DNA of 64,000 bases from DASSQJ01 sp963773655. Lineage in GTDB: Bacteria > Actinomycetota > Actinomycetes > Actinomycetales > Dermatophilaceae. The translations under genes and the position numbers were made by a program. The notes below the pieces were generated by a model. It ran no database searches, had not been told where the DNA came from, and saw only the letters and a list, made by a program, of their open reading frames with translations. Location: contig CAVZBX010000001.1 in the NCBI GenBank assembly GCA_963773655.1, positions 1,488,001 through 1,552,000 on the forward strand. The letters run 5' to 3'. Of this stretch, positions 32,756 through 42,617 are shown piece by piece. Within the stretch, counting starts at the first letter, position 1. Each line of letters opens with the position of its first letter.

Positions 32756-33453
32756 GCGCCCAATCCTCGCAGGTACGGGTTGGTGCCGCGCTCGCGGCGC
32801 ATCGTCGTCGCGGGGCCGTGGCCGGTGAGCACGAGGGTGGAGTCGGGGAGCGGCAGGACCACGTCGCGCAGCGAGCGGCGCATCGCCGCGTCGTCCCCGC
32901 CCGGCAGGTCGGTGCGGCCGATGGAGCCGGCGAAGAGCACGTCGCCGGACACCACGGTGCGGTCCAGCTGCTCCTCGGGTGGCAGCCCGTCGGGCACCGC
33001 GTCGAGGGCGAAGAGCACCGAGCCCTCGGTGTGGCCCGGGGCGTGCCGCACCTCGATCGAGAGCCCGGCGAGCTCGAGCCGCTCGCGGTCGGCCACCTCG
33101 ATGACCCGGTCCGGCTCGCGCCACGAGGCCCTCCGCCCGAACTGGGCCTCCATCATCGCGATCATGCCGGGGTCCAGCCCGTCCAGGGGATCGGCGAGGC
33201 GGTACCGGTCGTCGGCGTGCACGTAGGCGGCGGTCGTGCCACCGCACACCGGCGTCACCGAGTACACGTGGTCGACGTGGCCGTGGGTGAGGAGCACGGC
33301 CGCCGGCCGCAGGCGGTGCTCCTCGAGCACGGCACGCACCGTGTCCTCGACACCGATGCCCGGGTCGACGACGACGCACTCCTCCCCCGGGCCGGGCGCG
33401 AGGACGTAGCAGTTGGTGTCGAAGGCGGCGGCGGGGAAGGCGACGGCGAGCAC
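32752..33453 (-). CDS. MBL-fold metallo-hydrolase (glyoxalase II-like)
   Basis: 233 residues. Metal motif THGHVDHVYS (HxHxDH), then HAPGHTEGS and SGDVLFAGSIGRTD, and a final LTGHGPATTM His. The fold and N-terminal FDTNCYVLAPG are those of hydroxyacylglutathione-hydrolase-like enzymes, often coupled to hisS in actinobacteria. In these organisms glutathione is absent, so the thiol substrate is unknown. The GTG at 33453 is 7 nt from TACGCT (-10, minus strand, 33461-33466) and is probably leaderless. Confidence 0.9.
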   Translation of the reverse strand: MLAVAFPAAAFDTNCYVLAPGPGEECVVVDPGIGVEDTVRAVLEEHRLRPAAVLLTHGHVDHVYSVTPVCGGTTAAYVHADDRYRLADPLDGLDPGMIAMMEAQFGRRASWREPDRVIEVADRERLELAGLSIEVRHAPGHTEGSVLFALDAVPDGLPPEEQLDRTVVSGDVLFAGSIGRTDLPGGDDAAMRRSLRDVVLPLPDSTLVLTGHGPATTMRRERGTNPYLRGLGA

Positions 33454-33460
33454 GCCCCGG

Positions 33461-33488
33461 AGCGTAGCCGCAGCGCCCTCCCTACACT
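33461..33488. promoter_or_regulatory. Divergent -10 elements for the MBL-hisS and cyclophilin genes
   Basis: Minus strand TACGCT (33461-33466) lies 7 nt before the MBL GTG. Plus strand TACACT (33483-33488) serves the cyclophilin gene; its start would be near 33495. The two promoters are back to back within 28 bp. Confidence 0.5.
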
Positions 33489-33527
33489 GGGGCGCCGGTG
33501 CCGGACCACGACGGAGGGATCCCCCGG

Positions 33528-34313
33528 GTGACCAGGAAGCAGGAGCGGGCCCGCGCGCGCCGCCGCTACGAGAAGCGCCAGCAGTCGATGGTGCGCCGCG
33601 CCGGCGACCGCCAGCGGTTGCGCGTCCTCGCCCTGATGGCCGGAGGCCTCGGCGTCGTCGTCGTCGTGCTCGCCCTCCTGGGGTCGGCGCTGTCCACCGT
33701 CGAGCCGGCGGCACCCAGCACCCTCGCGGGCTGCGAGCCACCACCACGCTCGCTGGGCACGGGGGCGGACCTGGAGCTGCCCGACCCGGCCACCGTGGCG
33801 GGCAAGCAGTACACCGCCACCCTCTCGACCAACTGCGGCGACATCGTCATCGACCTCGACGCCGAGGCCGCCCCGCAGGCCGTCGCCTCCTTCGCGCAGC
33901 TGGCCCAGGCGAACTACTGGGTGAACGCGCCGTGCCACCGGCTCACCACGCAGGAGACCCTCCAGGTGCTCCAGTGCGGCGACCCCACCGGCACCGGTCA
34001 GGGGAACCCCGGGTACGGCTTCGCCGTGGAGAACGCCCCCGAGGACGGGCGCTACCCGCGCGGCACGGTGGCGATGGCCCGCACCAGCGACCCGGAGAAC
34101 GGCAACGGCGGCCAGTTCTTCATCGTCTACGGCGACACCACCCTGCCGGACCCCGACGGCTACACCGTGTTCGGCACCGTGACCGCGGGGTTGGATATCG
34201 TCGACGAGGAGGCCGCGGCCGGAGTCGCCCCGGGCGGGGCGAGCGCCGACGACGGTCCACCCGCCGCACCGATCAGCATCCTCCGGGTTGCTGTCACCGA
34301 GGAGAAGGCCTGA
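33528..34313 (+). CDS. Membrane-anchored cyclophilin-type peptidyl-prolyl isomerase
   Basis: 261 residues. A basic N-terminus (TRKQERARARRRYEKRQ) precedes one transmembrane helix (VLALMAGGLGVVVVVLALLG); the exported part is a cyclophilin with YTATLSTNCGDIVIDL, HRLTTQETLQVLQCGDP, PRGTVAMARTSDPENGNGG and QFFIVYGDT. It speeds proline isomerisation in exported proteins. I prefer GTG 33528, with GGAGGG 9 nt upstream; GTG 33498 (ten more residues) could be a leaderless start. Adjacent to the DUF349 gene, 3 nt apart. Confidence 0.92.
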   Translation: MTRKQERARARRRYEKRQQSMVRRAGDRQRLRVLALMAGGLGVVVVVLALLGSALSTVEPAAPSTLAGCEPPPRSLGTGADLELPDPATVAGKQYTATLSTNCGDIVIDLDAEAAPQAVASFAQLAQANYWVNAPCHRLTTQETLQVLQCGDPTGTGQGNPGYGFAVENAPEDGRYPRGTVAMARTSDPENGNGGQFFIVYGDTTLPDPDGYTVFGTVTAGLDIVDEEAAAGVAPGGASADDGPPAAPISILRVAVTEEKA

Positions 34314-34316
34314 CCC

Positions 34317-35675
34317 GTGCCCGACGACACGCCCACGCCCCGACCGAGCATCCCCAGCCCGGCGGCGCTCGCCGGACGCGTCCACCCCCGTCCGGTGGCC
34401 GCGCCCGCGGCCCCCTCGCACTCGGAGTCGGCACGTTTCGGCCGGGTCGCCGACGACGGCACCGTCTTCGTCCGGGTCGGCGAGGAGGAGCGGGAGGTCG
34501 GCTCCTACCCCGGGGCCTCGCCGGACGAGGCGCTGCAGTACTTCGCGCGCAAGTACGACGAGCTGGCCGGGTCGGCGGACCTCCTCGAGGCCCGCCTGGC
34601 CAACCCCGACGTGAGCGCCAAGGAGGTCGAGGGGGGCCTGGCCACCCTCAAGGAGCACATCGGTCAAGGCGGCGTCGTGGGCGACCTCGCCGCCCTCGAG
34701 GCCACCGTCGCCCGGATCGAGGCGGGCCTCACCGACAAGCGCACCGCCGAGGCCGAGCAGCGCCAGCAGGCCCGGGCCCATGCGGCCGAGAAGCGGGAGG
34801 CGATCGTCGCCGAGGCCGAGCGGATCGCCGCCCAACCGCCGGGGTCCACCCAGTGGAAGCGCAGCAGCGAGCAGATGCGCGGGCTGCTCGACCAGTGGAA
34901 GCAGCACCAGCGGTCCGCCGCCAAGCTCGACAAGGCCACCGAGGCCGCGCTGTGGCAGCGGTTCAGCCACGCCCGCAACGCCTTCGACAAGGCCCGCCGG
35001 GTCTGGTTCGCGGAGCAGGAGACCAGCCGCGGCGACGCCAAGGCCGCCAAGCAGGAGCTCGTCGCCGAGGCCGAGGCCCTCTCCGACAGCACCGACTGGG
35101 GGCCCACGGCCCGCGCCTACAAGCAGCTGATGGACCGCTGGCGCTCCGCCGGCCGCGCCAGCCGTGCCGACGACGACGCGCTCTGGGAGCGGTTCCGGGC
35201 CGCCCAGGACGCGTTCTTCACCCGCAAGGACGAGGTCGCCGCCGCCGAGGACGAGGTGTTCCGGGGCAACCTCGCCGTCAAGGAGCAGCTGCTCGTCGAC
35301 GCCGAGGCGCTGCTGCCGGTCACCGACCTCGACGCCGCGAAGGCGTCGCTGCGCTCCATCCAGGAGCGCTGGGACGCCGCCGGCAAGGTGCCCCGCGGCG
35401 ACCTCGAGCGGGTGGAGAAGCGGATGCGGAGGGTCGAGAACGCGGTCCGCGAGGCCGAGGACGCCAAGTGGCGGCACACCAACCCGGAGGCGGCCGCACG
35501 GGCCCGCTCGCTCGTCGACCAGCTCCAGGGTTCGGTCGCCGGCCTCGAGCGGGAGCTCGCCGAGGCCGAGGCCGCCGGTAGGGAGTCCGACGCCGCGTCC
35601 GCCCGGGAGCGCCTCACCGCCCAACAGGAGTGGCTCACCCAGGCGCGAGCCAACCTCGACGAGTTCGGCGGCTGA
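34317..35675 (+). CDS. DUF349 domain protein
   Basis: 452 residues, mainly long charged helices with repeated W(K/R)xxG/A units (STQWKRSSEQMRGLLDQWK, LWQRFSHARNAFDKAR, LWERFRAAQDAFFTRKDE) typical of DUF349 repeats. A short N-terminal beta-like region (VADDGTVFVRVGEEEREVGSYPG) precedes them. Function unknown. It begins 3 nt after the cyclophilin, an arrangement common in actinobacteria near hisS and relA. Confidence 0.9.
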   Translation: MPDDTPTPRPSIPSPAALAGRVHPRPVAAPAAPSHSESARFGRVADDGTVFVRVGEEEREVGSYPGASPDEALQYFARKYDELAGSADLLEARLANPDVSAKEVEGGLATLKEHIGQGGVVGDLAALEATVARIEAGLTDKRTAEAEQRQQARAHAAEKREAIVAEAERIAAQPPGSTQWKRSSEQMRGLLDQWKQHQRSAAKLDKATEAALWQRFSHARNAFDKARRVWFAEQETSRGDAKAAKQELVAEAEALSDSTDWGPTARAYKQLMDRWRSAGRASRADDDALWERFRAAQDAFFTRKDEVAAAEDEVFRGNLAVKEQLLVDAEALLPVTDLDAAKASLRSIQERWDAAGKVPRGDLERVEKRMRRVENAVREAEDAKWRHTNPEAAARARSLVDQLQGSVAGLERELAEAEAAGRESDAASARERLTAQQEWLTQARANLDEFGG

Positions 35676-35683
35676 GGCGCCGG

Positions 35684-37319
35684 GTGGGGCGGCACGGAGC
35701 GGGGAGGGAGCGCAGCCGCAGGCGTCCGGTGCTCATCGTGGTCGTCACGGCGCTCGTCGCGGCCCTCCTCGGGGTCTCGGTCTGGCAGGGGTGGGTGCTC
35801 GCCGGCGGTGACGACAGCGCCGCCACCGCCACGGCGTGCACGGACCCGTCCCCGGTGCGGGTCGCCACCACCGCGGCCATGCGCGACACCCTCGAGCAGG
35901 TCCTCGCGGGGGCCACCGACGCCTGTGCCACGTTCACCGTGGCCGCGGAGCCCTCGGCCGTCGTCGCGCAGCGCCTCCAGGACCCCTCCGGTGGCGGTGA
36001 GGACGCCGTCGGCGCGCCCGCGATCTGGGTCCCCGACTCCACGCTCCTCGCCGAGCAGGTCGCCGCGGCCGGCGACGGGGTCGTCGTCGGGGATGAGGTG
36101 GCCACCACCCCGGTGGTGCTCGCCGTCCCCGAGGGGCAACAGGCGCCCGAGCCTGCGACGTGGGGCGCCACCATCGTCGCCCCCGACACCCGCATGCCCG
36201 ACCCGTCGACGTCCACCGTCGGCAGCATCGCCCTCATGGTCGGCCTCGCGGAGATCGACCGCACTCCCCGAGGAGCAGCGCGCCACCGCCCTCGCCGGCA
36301 TCGGCGGGATGCTGAGCCGGGTCGTCCCGGAGGAGAGCCTGCTCGCGGCCCCCACCGCCCGCACCGACGCCGCCGTCTTCCCCGCCACCGAGCAGCAGGT
36401 GGCCCTGGCGGGCGACCCCGGGCTCGACGTCGTCACCCCCGAGTCCACGACCCCCGCCCTGGCCTACTCCGTGGTCTCCACCCCGCTGGCGCCCGAGGGC
36501 GTCACCGAGGCCGTCACCGCCGCCCTCACCTCCGACGCGGGGCGCCGGGCGCTGCGCGACGCCGGCTTCCGCACGCCGGCGGACCCCTCCCCCGTGCTCG
36601 ACGGCGGCCCGCCCGCCGAGGCCCTGGCGGTCACGCCCTCCCCCGAGCAGGCCGAGGCGGCGCAGGAGATGTGGCAGGCGATCGCGACCCCCACCCGGCT
36701 GCTCACCGTCATCGACACCAGCGGCTCGATGAGCGAGGCCGCGGACGCGGGCGGCGGCTCCAGGATCGAGGTGGCGACCCGGGCGGCCACCGGTGCCGTG
36801 CAGCTGCTCGCCGACCACAACTCGGTCGGCCTCTGGAGCTTCTCCACCCTCCAGCGGGATGACCGGGACTGGACCGAGCTCCAGCCCGTCAGCGAGCTCG
36901 GCGAGGACGAGCATCGCTCCACCCTCTCCTTCGCCCTCGGCTCCCTCGCCACCTCCCTGGGCGGCGACACCGGGCTCTACGACACCGTCGACGCGGCGTA
37001 CGCCGCCATGCTCGAGGACTACGACGACCAGGCGGTCAACATCGTCGCCCTCTTCACCGACGGCGTGAACGACGACCCCGCCGGCGGGCTGAGCCTGGAC
37101 CAGCTGCGCTCCCGCCTGGAGCGGGCGGCCGACCCGGACCGGCCGGTCACCGTGCTCCTCATCGGCATGGGCGGGGTCGACGCCGCGTCGCTCCGCCCGG
37201 TGGCGCAGGCCGTCCCCACCGAGGGCGGGGGTGGCGGTGCGGTGTTCACCATCGAGGAGCCGCAGGACATCGCCGACGTCTACGTGACCATGCTCCTGCG
37301 CCGCCTGCCGGGGGCCTAG
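35684..37319 (+). pseudogene. Substrate-binding/VWA-domain membrane protein, broken by one extra base
   Basis: Starts at GTG 35684 after GAGG. The N-terminus has a transmembrane helix (VLIVVVTALVAALLGVSVWQGWVL) and a solute-binding-like domain. At 36263 an extra A shifts the frame after GLAEIDR; the next frame continues LPEEQRATALAGIGG without loss. The C-terminal VWA domain has the MIDAS motif IDTSGSMSE, then LFTDGVND. Removing the base gives 544 residues ending at TAG 37319. Likely binds a ligand on the outer face of the membrane; exact role unknown. Confidence 0.85.
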
Positions 37320-37334
37320 GCCACCCGGGGGTGC

Positions 37335-39665
37335 TCAGAGCTGGCCGTCACGGCGGCCACCGGTGACCCGGGTGGCCTCGAGGACACCGTCGACCTTCTG
37401 CACCGCCCGGATGACGTGGCCGAGGTGGCCCGGGTCGCCCATCTCGAAGGTGAACCGGAGCATCGCCACCCGGTTCCGCGAGGTCTGCACCGCGGCGGAG
37501 AGGATGTTGACCCCGTGGTCGGAGATGACCCGGGTGACGTCGGACAGCAGGCCCGAGCGGTCGAGCGCCTCCACCTGGAGCTGGACCAGGAACACGCTGC
37601 CCGCCGTGGGTGACCACTCGACGTCGATGATCTTCTCGGGCTGGGCCAGCAGCGCGTCGGCGTTGGAGCAGTCGCGGCGGTGCACCGAGACGCCGTTGCC
37701 CCGGGTGACGAAGCCGAGGATCTCGTCGCCCGGAACCGGGGTGCAGCAGCGGGCGAGCTTCACCCAGACGTCCGACATCCCCTTGACGACGACCCCGGAG
37801 TCGCCGTGCCGCCGGGACGGGGGACGCACCGACACCGGGCTCGCGGTCTCGGCGAAGTCCTCGCTGGCGCCCTCCTCACCACCGACCGACGCGACCAGTC
37901 GCGAGACCACGTGCTGGGCCGAGACGTTCTGCTCCCCGATGGCGGCGTACAACGCGTCGATGCTCGGCAGGCGCAGCTCCTCGGCGACGCCGGTGAGCGA
38001 CTCCACCGAGGCCAGCCGCTGGAGCGGCAGCCCCTGCTTGCGCATCGTCTTGGCCAGGGACTCCTTCCCGGCCTCGATCATCTCCTCGCGCCGCTCGCGG
38101 GTGAACCAGTGCTTGATCTTGTTCCGGGCCCGTGCCGAGCGCACGAACGACAGCCAGTCGCGGGAGGGCCCCGCCGAGTCGGCCTTGGAGGTCAGCACCT
38201 CCACGACGTCGCCGTTGTCCAGCCGGCTCTCCAGGGGCACGAGGCGTCCGTTGACGCGGGCCCCGATGCAGTGGTGGCCCACCTCGGTGTGGACCGCGTA
38301 GGCGAAGTCGACCGGGGTGGAACCGGCGGCCAGCCCGACGAGCTGGCCCTTCGGGGTGAAGACGTAGACCTCGCTGGCGTTGATCTCGAAGCGCAGCGAC
38401 TCCAGGAACTCCCCCGGGTCGGCGGTCTCCTTCTGCCAGTCGAGCAGCTGGCGCAGCCACGCCATGTCGCCGGCGGGGTCGGTGCTGCCGTCGCGGACCT
38501 GGACGGCGTCGGTGCCGCCGGCGTTCTTGGCGAGCCCCTCCTCCTTGTACTTCCAGTGCGCGGCGACGCCGTACTCGGCCCGGCGGTGCATCGTCTGGGT
38601 GCGGATCTGGATCTCGACGGCCTTGCCCTCGGGGCCGATGACCGTCGTGTGCAGCGACTGGTACATGTTGAACTTCGGCATCGCGATGTAGTCCTTGAAC
38701 CGCCCGGGCACGGGGTTCCACCGGGCGTGGAGGGCCCCGAGCGCGGCGTAGCAGTCGCGGACGGTGTCGACGAGGACACGCACGGCGACCAGGTCGTAGA
38801 TCTGCTCGAAGTCGCGGCCCCCGACGATCATCTTCTGGTACACGGAGTAGTAGTGCTTGGGTCGGCCGGTGACGGTGGCCTTGATCTTCGCGGCGCGCAG
38901 GTCGGCCCCGACCTGCTCGCGGACGCCGGCGAGGTACTCCTCGCGGGCCGGGGCCCGCTCGGCGACGAGCCGGACGATCTCGTCGTACACCTTCGGGTAG
39001 AGCGCCTGGAAGGAGAGGTCCTCGAGCTCCCACTTGATGGTGTTCATGCCGAGCCGGTGGGCCAGCGGGGCGTAGATCTCGAGGGTCTCCTTGGCCTTGC
39101 GCTGGGCGCTCTCGCGGGACACGTAGCGCCAGGTGCGGGCGTTGTGGAGCCGGTCGGCGAGCTTGATGACGAGGACGCGGATGTCACGGGCCATCGCGAT
39201 GACCATCTTGCGCACCGTCTCGGCCTGGGCCGCCTGGCCGTAGGTGACCTTGTCGAGCTTGGTGACGCCGTCGACGAGCATCGCGATCTCGTCGCCGAAG
39301 TCGCGGCGCAGCGCCTCGAGGCTGTACGCGGTGTCCTCGACGGTGTCGTGGAGCAGCGCCGCGGCGAGCGTCGTGGGAGTCATGCCGAGCTCGGCGAGGA
39401 TGGTGGTGACGGCGAGCGGGTGGGTGATGTAGTCGTCGCCGCTGCGGCGCTTCTGGCCCTCGTGGGCTCGCTCGGCGACGGCGTAGGCGCGCTCGATGAG
39501 GGCGAGGTCGGCCTTGGGGTGGGTGCTGCGCACCACCTGCAGCAAGGGCTCGAGCACCGGGTTGGCCGGCGGTCGGCTGCGGCCCACCCGGGCCAGGGCC
39601 GCGCGGGCACGCGCCCGCGACCCCCCGGCACCACTGGGGGGCGCAGCCGTCGTGTGCTCCGCCAT
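37335..39665 (-). CDS. relA: Bifunctional (p)ppGpp synthase/hydrolase RelA/SpoT
   Basis: 776 residues, a long RSH enzyme. HD hydrolase domain with ALLHDTVEDT (His106/Asp107), synthetase domain with GRPKHYYSVYQKM and RFKDYIAMPKFNMYQSLHTT, TGS domain (VYVFTPKGQLVGLAAGSTPVD), and a C-terminal ACT domain. It makes and breaks (p)ppGpp in amino-acid starvation. TACACT (-10, 39672-39677 minus) lies 6 nt from ATG, probably leaderless. In many actinobacteria apt lies between secF and relA; it is absent here. Confidence 0.97.
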   Translation of the reverse strand: MAEHTTAAPPSGAGGSRARARAALARVGRSRPPANPVLEPLLQVVRSTHPKADLALIERAYAVAERAHEGQKRRSGDDYITHPLAVTTILAELGMTPTTLAAALLHDTVEDTAYSLEALRRDFGDEIAMLVDGVTKLDKVTYGQAAQAETVRKMVIAMARDIRVLVIKLADRLHNARTWRYVSRESAQRKAKETLEIYAPLAHRLGMNTIKWELEDLSFQALYPKVYDEIVRLVAERAPAREEYLAGVREQVGADLRAAKIKATVTGRPKHYYSVYQKMIVGGRDFEQIYDLVAVRVLVDTVRDCYAALGALHARWNPVPGRFKDYIAMPKFNMYQSLHTTVIGPEGKAVEIQIRTQTMHRRAEYGVAAHWKYKEEGLAKNAGGTDAVQVRDGSTDPAGDMAWLRQLLDWQKETADPGEFLESLRFEINASEVYVFTPKGQLVGLAAGSTPVDFAYAVHTEVGHHCIGARVNGRLVPLESRLDNGDVVEVLTSKADSAGPSRDWLSFVRSARARNKIKHWFTRERREEMIEAGKESLAKTMRKQGLPLQRLASVESLTGVAEELRLPSIDALYAAIGEQNVSAQHVVSRLVASVGGEEGASEDFAETASPVSVRPPSRRHGDSGVVVKGMSDVWVKLARCCTPVPGDEILGFVTRGNGVSVHRRDCSNADALLAQPEKIIDVEWSPTAGSVFLVQLQVEALDRSGLLSDVTRVISDHGVNILSAAVQTSRNRVAMLRFTFEMGDPGHLGHVIRAVQKVDGVLEATRVTGGRRDGQL

Positions 39666-39717
39666 GCAGGGAGTGTAGTTGCCGCCCCTGCGGGTCAGGG
39701 GTCGGCGTCCACCGGGT

Positions 39718-39732
39718 CCGGGAGGCTCCCGG
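39718..39732 (-). terminator. Short GC hairpin after secF
   Basis: CCGGGAG-G-CTCCCGG, a nearly loopless inverted repeat, begins 3 nt after the secF stop on the minus strand and separates secF from relA. No U tract. Confidence 0.4.
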
Positions 39733-39735
39733 CCG

Positions 39736-40890
39736 TCAGCCCCGCTTCGACTTCGGGGTCCGGCGCGGCTGGCCCCGCGGGCCGGAGCGGGCGTACTGGT
39801 GTACGGCCCGGCCGGTGAGCGTGGCGCCCTCCTCCGGTGCCGCCGACCCGCCGCCGTGGGCGGCGACCGGCTCGCCGTCCGCGGCGGCTTCCGCGGCGGC
39901 GGCCTGGCGGGCCACGCGGGCCTGGTGCCGCTCGGCGCGACGGCCGAGCTCGACGACCGACTCCTCCCGAGCGCGCAGCGAGACGAGCACCGGGGTGGCG
40001 ATGAAGATCGAGGAGTACCCGCCGACGAGGATGCCGATGAAGAGCACGAGCGAGAGGTCGAGCAGGGTGCCCGGGCCGAGCGCGAAGGTGCCGACGACGA
40101 GGATCGCCGTGATCGGCAGCAGGGCCACCACCGTCGTGTTGATCGAGCGCACCATCGTCTGGTTGACCGCGAGGTTGGCCGCGGCGGCGTAGCTGCGCCG
40201 GCCGTTGGCGAAGGCCTCGGTGGTGTTCTCACGCACCTTGTCGAAGACGACGACGGTGTCGTAGAGGGAGTAGCCGAGGACGGTGAGGAAGCCGATCATC
40301 GTCGCCGGTGACACCTCGAACCCGGTCCAGGCGTAGATCCCGGCGGTGATGACGAGGTCGTGGGCCAGCGCGACGAGCGCGGCGACCGACATCTTCCAGG
40401 TGCGGAAGTACGCCGCCATGACGAGGGCGACGAGCAGGAGGAAGATGACGAGCGCCTGGAGCGCCTTCTGGCTCACCGTGGAGCCCCACGAGGGCCCGAT
40501 GAAGGTGGCCGAGACGTTCTCGGCCGGCACCCCGAACTCGTCGGCGAGGCCCTGGCCGAGCTGGGCGCTCTGCTGGTCGTCGAGCCGTTCGGTCTGGACC
40601 CGGACGGTGGAGCCGCCGATGAGGGTGACGTTGACACCGGCCTCGGTGCCACCGGCCGCATCGCGCGCCCGTGCCTCGTAGTTGTCGGTGTTGGTGACGC
40701 CCGAGACCCGGAACTCGGAGCCGCCCTTGAACTCGAGCCCGAGGTTGAGGCCCTGGACCACCAGGCCGAGGACGGCGATGACGAGCAGGACGGCCGAGCC
40801 GGTGTAGAAGGTGCGCCGACGGGCGACGACCGGGACCGAGCGGGCGCCGGTGTAGAGGTCGTTGCCGAGCTGGCTGAAGCTGACGCTCAT
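39736..40890 (-). CDS. secF: Protein translocase subunit SecF
   Basis: 384 residues, six membrane helices. The first (VLLVIAVLGLVVQGLNLGLE) leads to GGSEFRVSG; the conserved block TVLGYSLYDTVVVFDKVREN and NQTMVRSINTTVVALLPI is the RND-like core. The C-terminal tail of about 75 residues is charged and ends KSKRG. It works with SecD using proton motive force to draw proteins across the membrane. ATGA overlap with secD. Confidence 0.96.
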   Translation of the reverse strand: MSVSFSQLGNDLYTGARSVPVVARRRTFYTGSAVLLVIAVLGLVVQGLNLGLEFKGGSEFRVSGVTNTDNYEARARDAAGGTEAGVNVTLIGGSTVRVQTERLDDQQSAQLGQGLADEFGVPAENVSATFIGPSWGSTVSQKALQALVIFLLLVALVMAAYFRTWKMSVAALVALAHDLVITAGIYAWTGFEVSPATMIGFLTVLGYSLYDTVVVFDKVRENTTEAFANGRRSYAAAANLAVNQTMVRSINTTVVALLPITAILVVGTFALGPGTLLDLSLVLFIGILVGGYSSIFIATPVLVSLRAREESVVELGRRAERHQARVARQAAAAEAAADGEPVAAHGGGSAAPEEGATLTGRAVHQYARSGPRGQPRRTPKSKRG

Positions 40891-42617
40891 GCGTGGCTCC
40901 CTTCGGTCTCGCGGACGGCGGGCGCGTCGGTGACGAACCGGCCGCGGCCCACGTACCGGGTGGTCTTCGCGCCGAGCCGGCGGGGGTCGAGCCCGGACCA
41001 CGGGTGGCCGTCGCGGAAGAACGGGCGCCGGGCCAGCAGGGCCACCGTCGGGTGGGTGAAGAGGAACACGATGATGAGGTCGAGGATCGTCGTCAGGCCG
41101 AGGGTGAAGGCGAAGCCGCGCACGTTCGACGTCGCCAGCGTGTAGAGCACCAGGGCGGCGAGGAAGTTGACGCCGTCGGCGGCGAGGATGGTGCGCTTGG
41201 CCCGGTTCCACCCCGTCTCGACCGCGCTCTGCAGCGAGCGGCCCTCGCGCAGCTCGTCGCGGATCCGCTCGAAGTACACGATGAAGCTGTCCGCCGTGAA
41301 CCCGATGGCGACGATCAGGCCGGTGACGCCCGCCATGTCGAGCCGGTAGTTGTGCGACCACCCGAGGATGGTCACGACGAGGTAGGTCATGCCCGCGGCG
41401 ATGGCGAGGGAGGCGACGGTCACCAGCCCGAGGAGCCGGTACTGCATGACCGAGTAGACGACGACGAGGAGCAGGCCGATCAGACCGGCGATCAGGCCGT
41501 AGCGCAGCTGCTCGGCGCCGAGCGTCGGGCTGATGTCGGTGCTCGTCTGCACCGTGAACGACATCGGGAGGGCGCCGAACTTCAGCTGGTCGGCGAGGGT
41601 GCGGGCTTCCTCGAGGGTGAAGCCGCCGGTGATGCTCGCCCGGCCGTCGGTGATCGCGCTCTGGAAGTACGGCGCGACGATCACCTGGCCGTCGAGCACC
41701 GTGGCCATCTGGTTCTGCGGCGAGGGCAGGGCCACCATCTCGCGGCTGATGTCGGCGTACTCGGCGGCGCCCTCGCTGTCGAAGCTCAGCGCGATCTCGA
41801 CCTCGCTGGTCACCGCGCCCTGCTGGTTCGTGGCATAGCCGGCGGTGGCGTCCGAGATGGCGTCACCGGCGACGACGACGGGGCCCAGGATGTACTTCGT
41901 CGTGCGGTCGTCGGAGCAGGTGACGAGCGGCTTCGCCGGGTCGTCGACGAGGTTGTCGAGGGCGGCGGGGTCGGAGCAGTCGAGGGCGTCGAACTCCTGC
42001 TGCACCTCGGGGGTGATCCACGCGAGGTCGGTCGGCCCGGCCGGCGCGCCGGTGCCCTCGGCGGAGCCGGAGGGGCTGGGCGAGGGCGAGGGGCTGTCGG
42101 CGGTCAGCGCGTCGTTGACGGCGCTGTTGTCGCTCGAGGACGCGCTCGGCGAGGCGGACGGGGCCGGCTCGGCCTGTCCGGACGCGGACGGGGTCGGGGA
42201 CGGGGCGGGCTGCGGGACGCCGGCGCCGACGGCCAGCACCGGCCGGAACTGCATCTGCGAGGACTGCTGCAGCGCGTCCCTGGTCTCCTGCGAGGGGACC
42301 TCGGGGAGGCTGACGACGATGTTGCGGTCACCCTGCGTGGTCACCTCCGCGCCGGAGACGCCGCCGGCGTCGACGCGCTGGACGATGATGTCGCGGGCCT
42401 GCGAGAGCTGCTCCGGGGTGACCGTCTGGCCCCCCGTGACCTTCGGCTCGAGCACGATCTGGGTGCCGCCCTTGAGGTCGAGGCCCAGCTTGGGTGCCAG
42501 TCCGCCGTTCGACCACAGGTTCGCCCCGACGAGGAGGCCGATCAGGGCGAGAACGAGGACGCCGAGGATGACGAGCGAGCGGGTGGCGTGCGAACGCTGG
42601 GTGGAGGCGGCGCCCAT
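40887..42617 (-). CDS. secD: Protein translocase subunit SecD
   Basis: 576 residues, six membrane helices. GLDLKGGTQIVLEP is the D1 motif and TGLIVAIGFTADSFIVYFERIRDE the RND-like helix 4-5 region. The exported P1 domain carries a low-complexity Pro/Ser/Ala insertion at about 134-197. secD-secF-yajC are arranged as an operon; the ATG at 42617 shares its first base with the yajC stop. Confidence 0.96.
   Translation of the reverse strand: MGAASTQRSHATRSLVILGVLVLALIGLLVGANLWSNGGLAPKLGLDLKGGTQIVLEPKVTGGQTVTPEQLSQARDIIVQRVDAGGVSGAEVTTQGDRNIVVSLPEVPSQETRDALQQSSQMQFRPVLAVGAGVPQPAPSPTPSASGQAEPAPSASPSASSSDNSAVNDALTADSPSPSPSPSGSAEGTGAPAGPTDLAWITPEVQQEFDALDCSDPAALDNLVDDPAKPLVTCSDDRTTKYILGPVVVAGDAISDATAGYATNQQGAVTSEVEIALSFDSEGAAEYADISREMVALPSPQNQMATVLDGQVIVAPYFQSAITDGRASITGGFTLEEARTLADQLKFGALPMSFTVQTSTDISPTLGAEQLRYGLIAGLIGLLLVVVYSVMQYRLLGLVTVASLAIAAGMTYLVVTILGWSHNYRLDMAGVTGLIVAIGFTADSFIVYFERIRDELREGRSLQSAVETGWNRAKRTILAADGVNFLAALVLYTLATSNVRGFAFTLGLTTILDLIIVFLFTHPTVALLARRPFFRDGHPWSGLDPRRLGAKTTRYVGRGRFVTDAPAVRETEGSHA

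Noticed and set aside
37680..39818. 712-residue frame opposite relA
   Set aside because: Shadow; composition is His/Asp/Val/Gly-rich and no motif is present.
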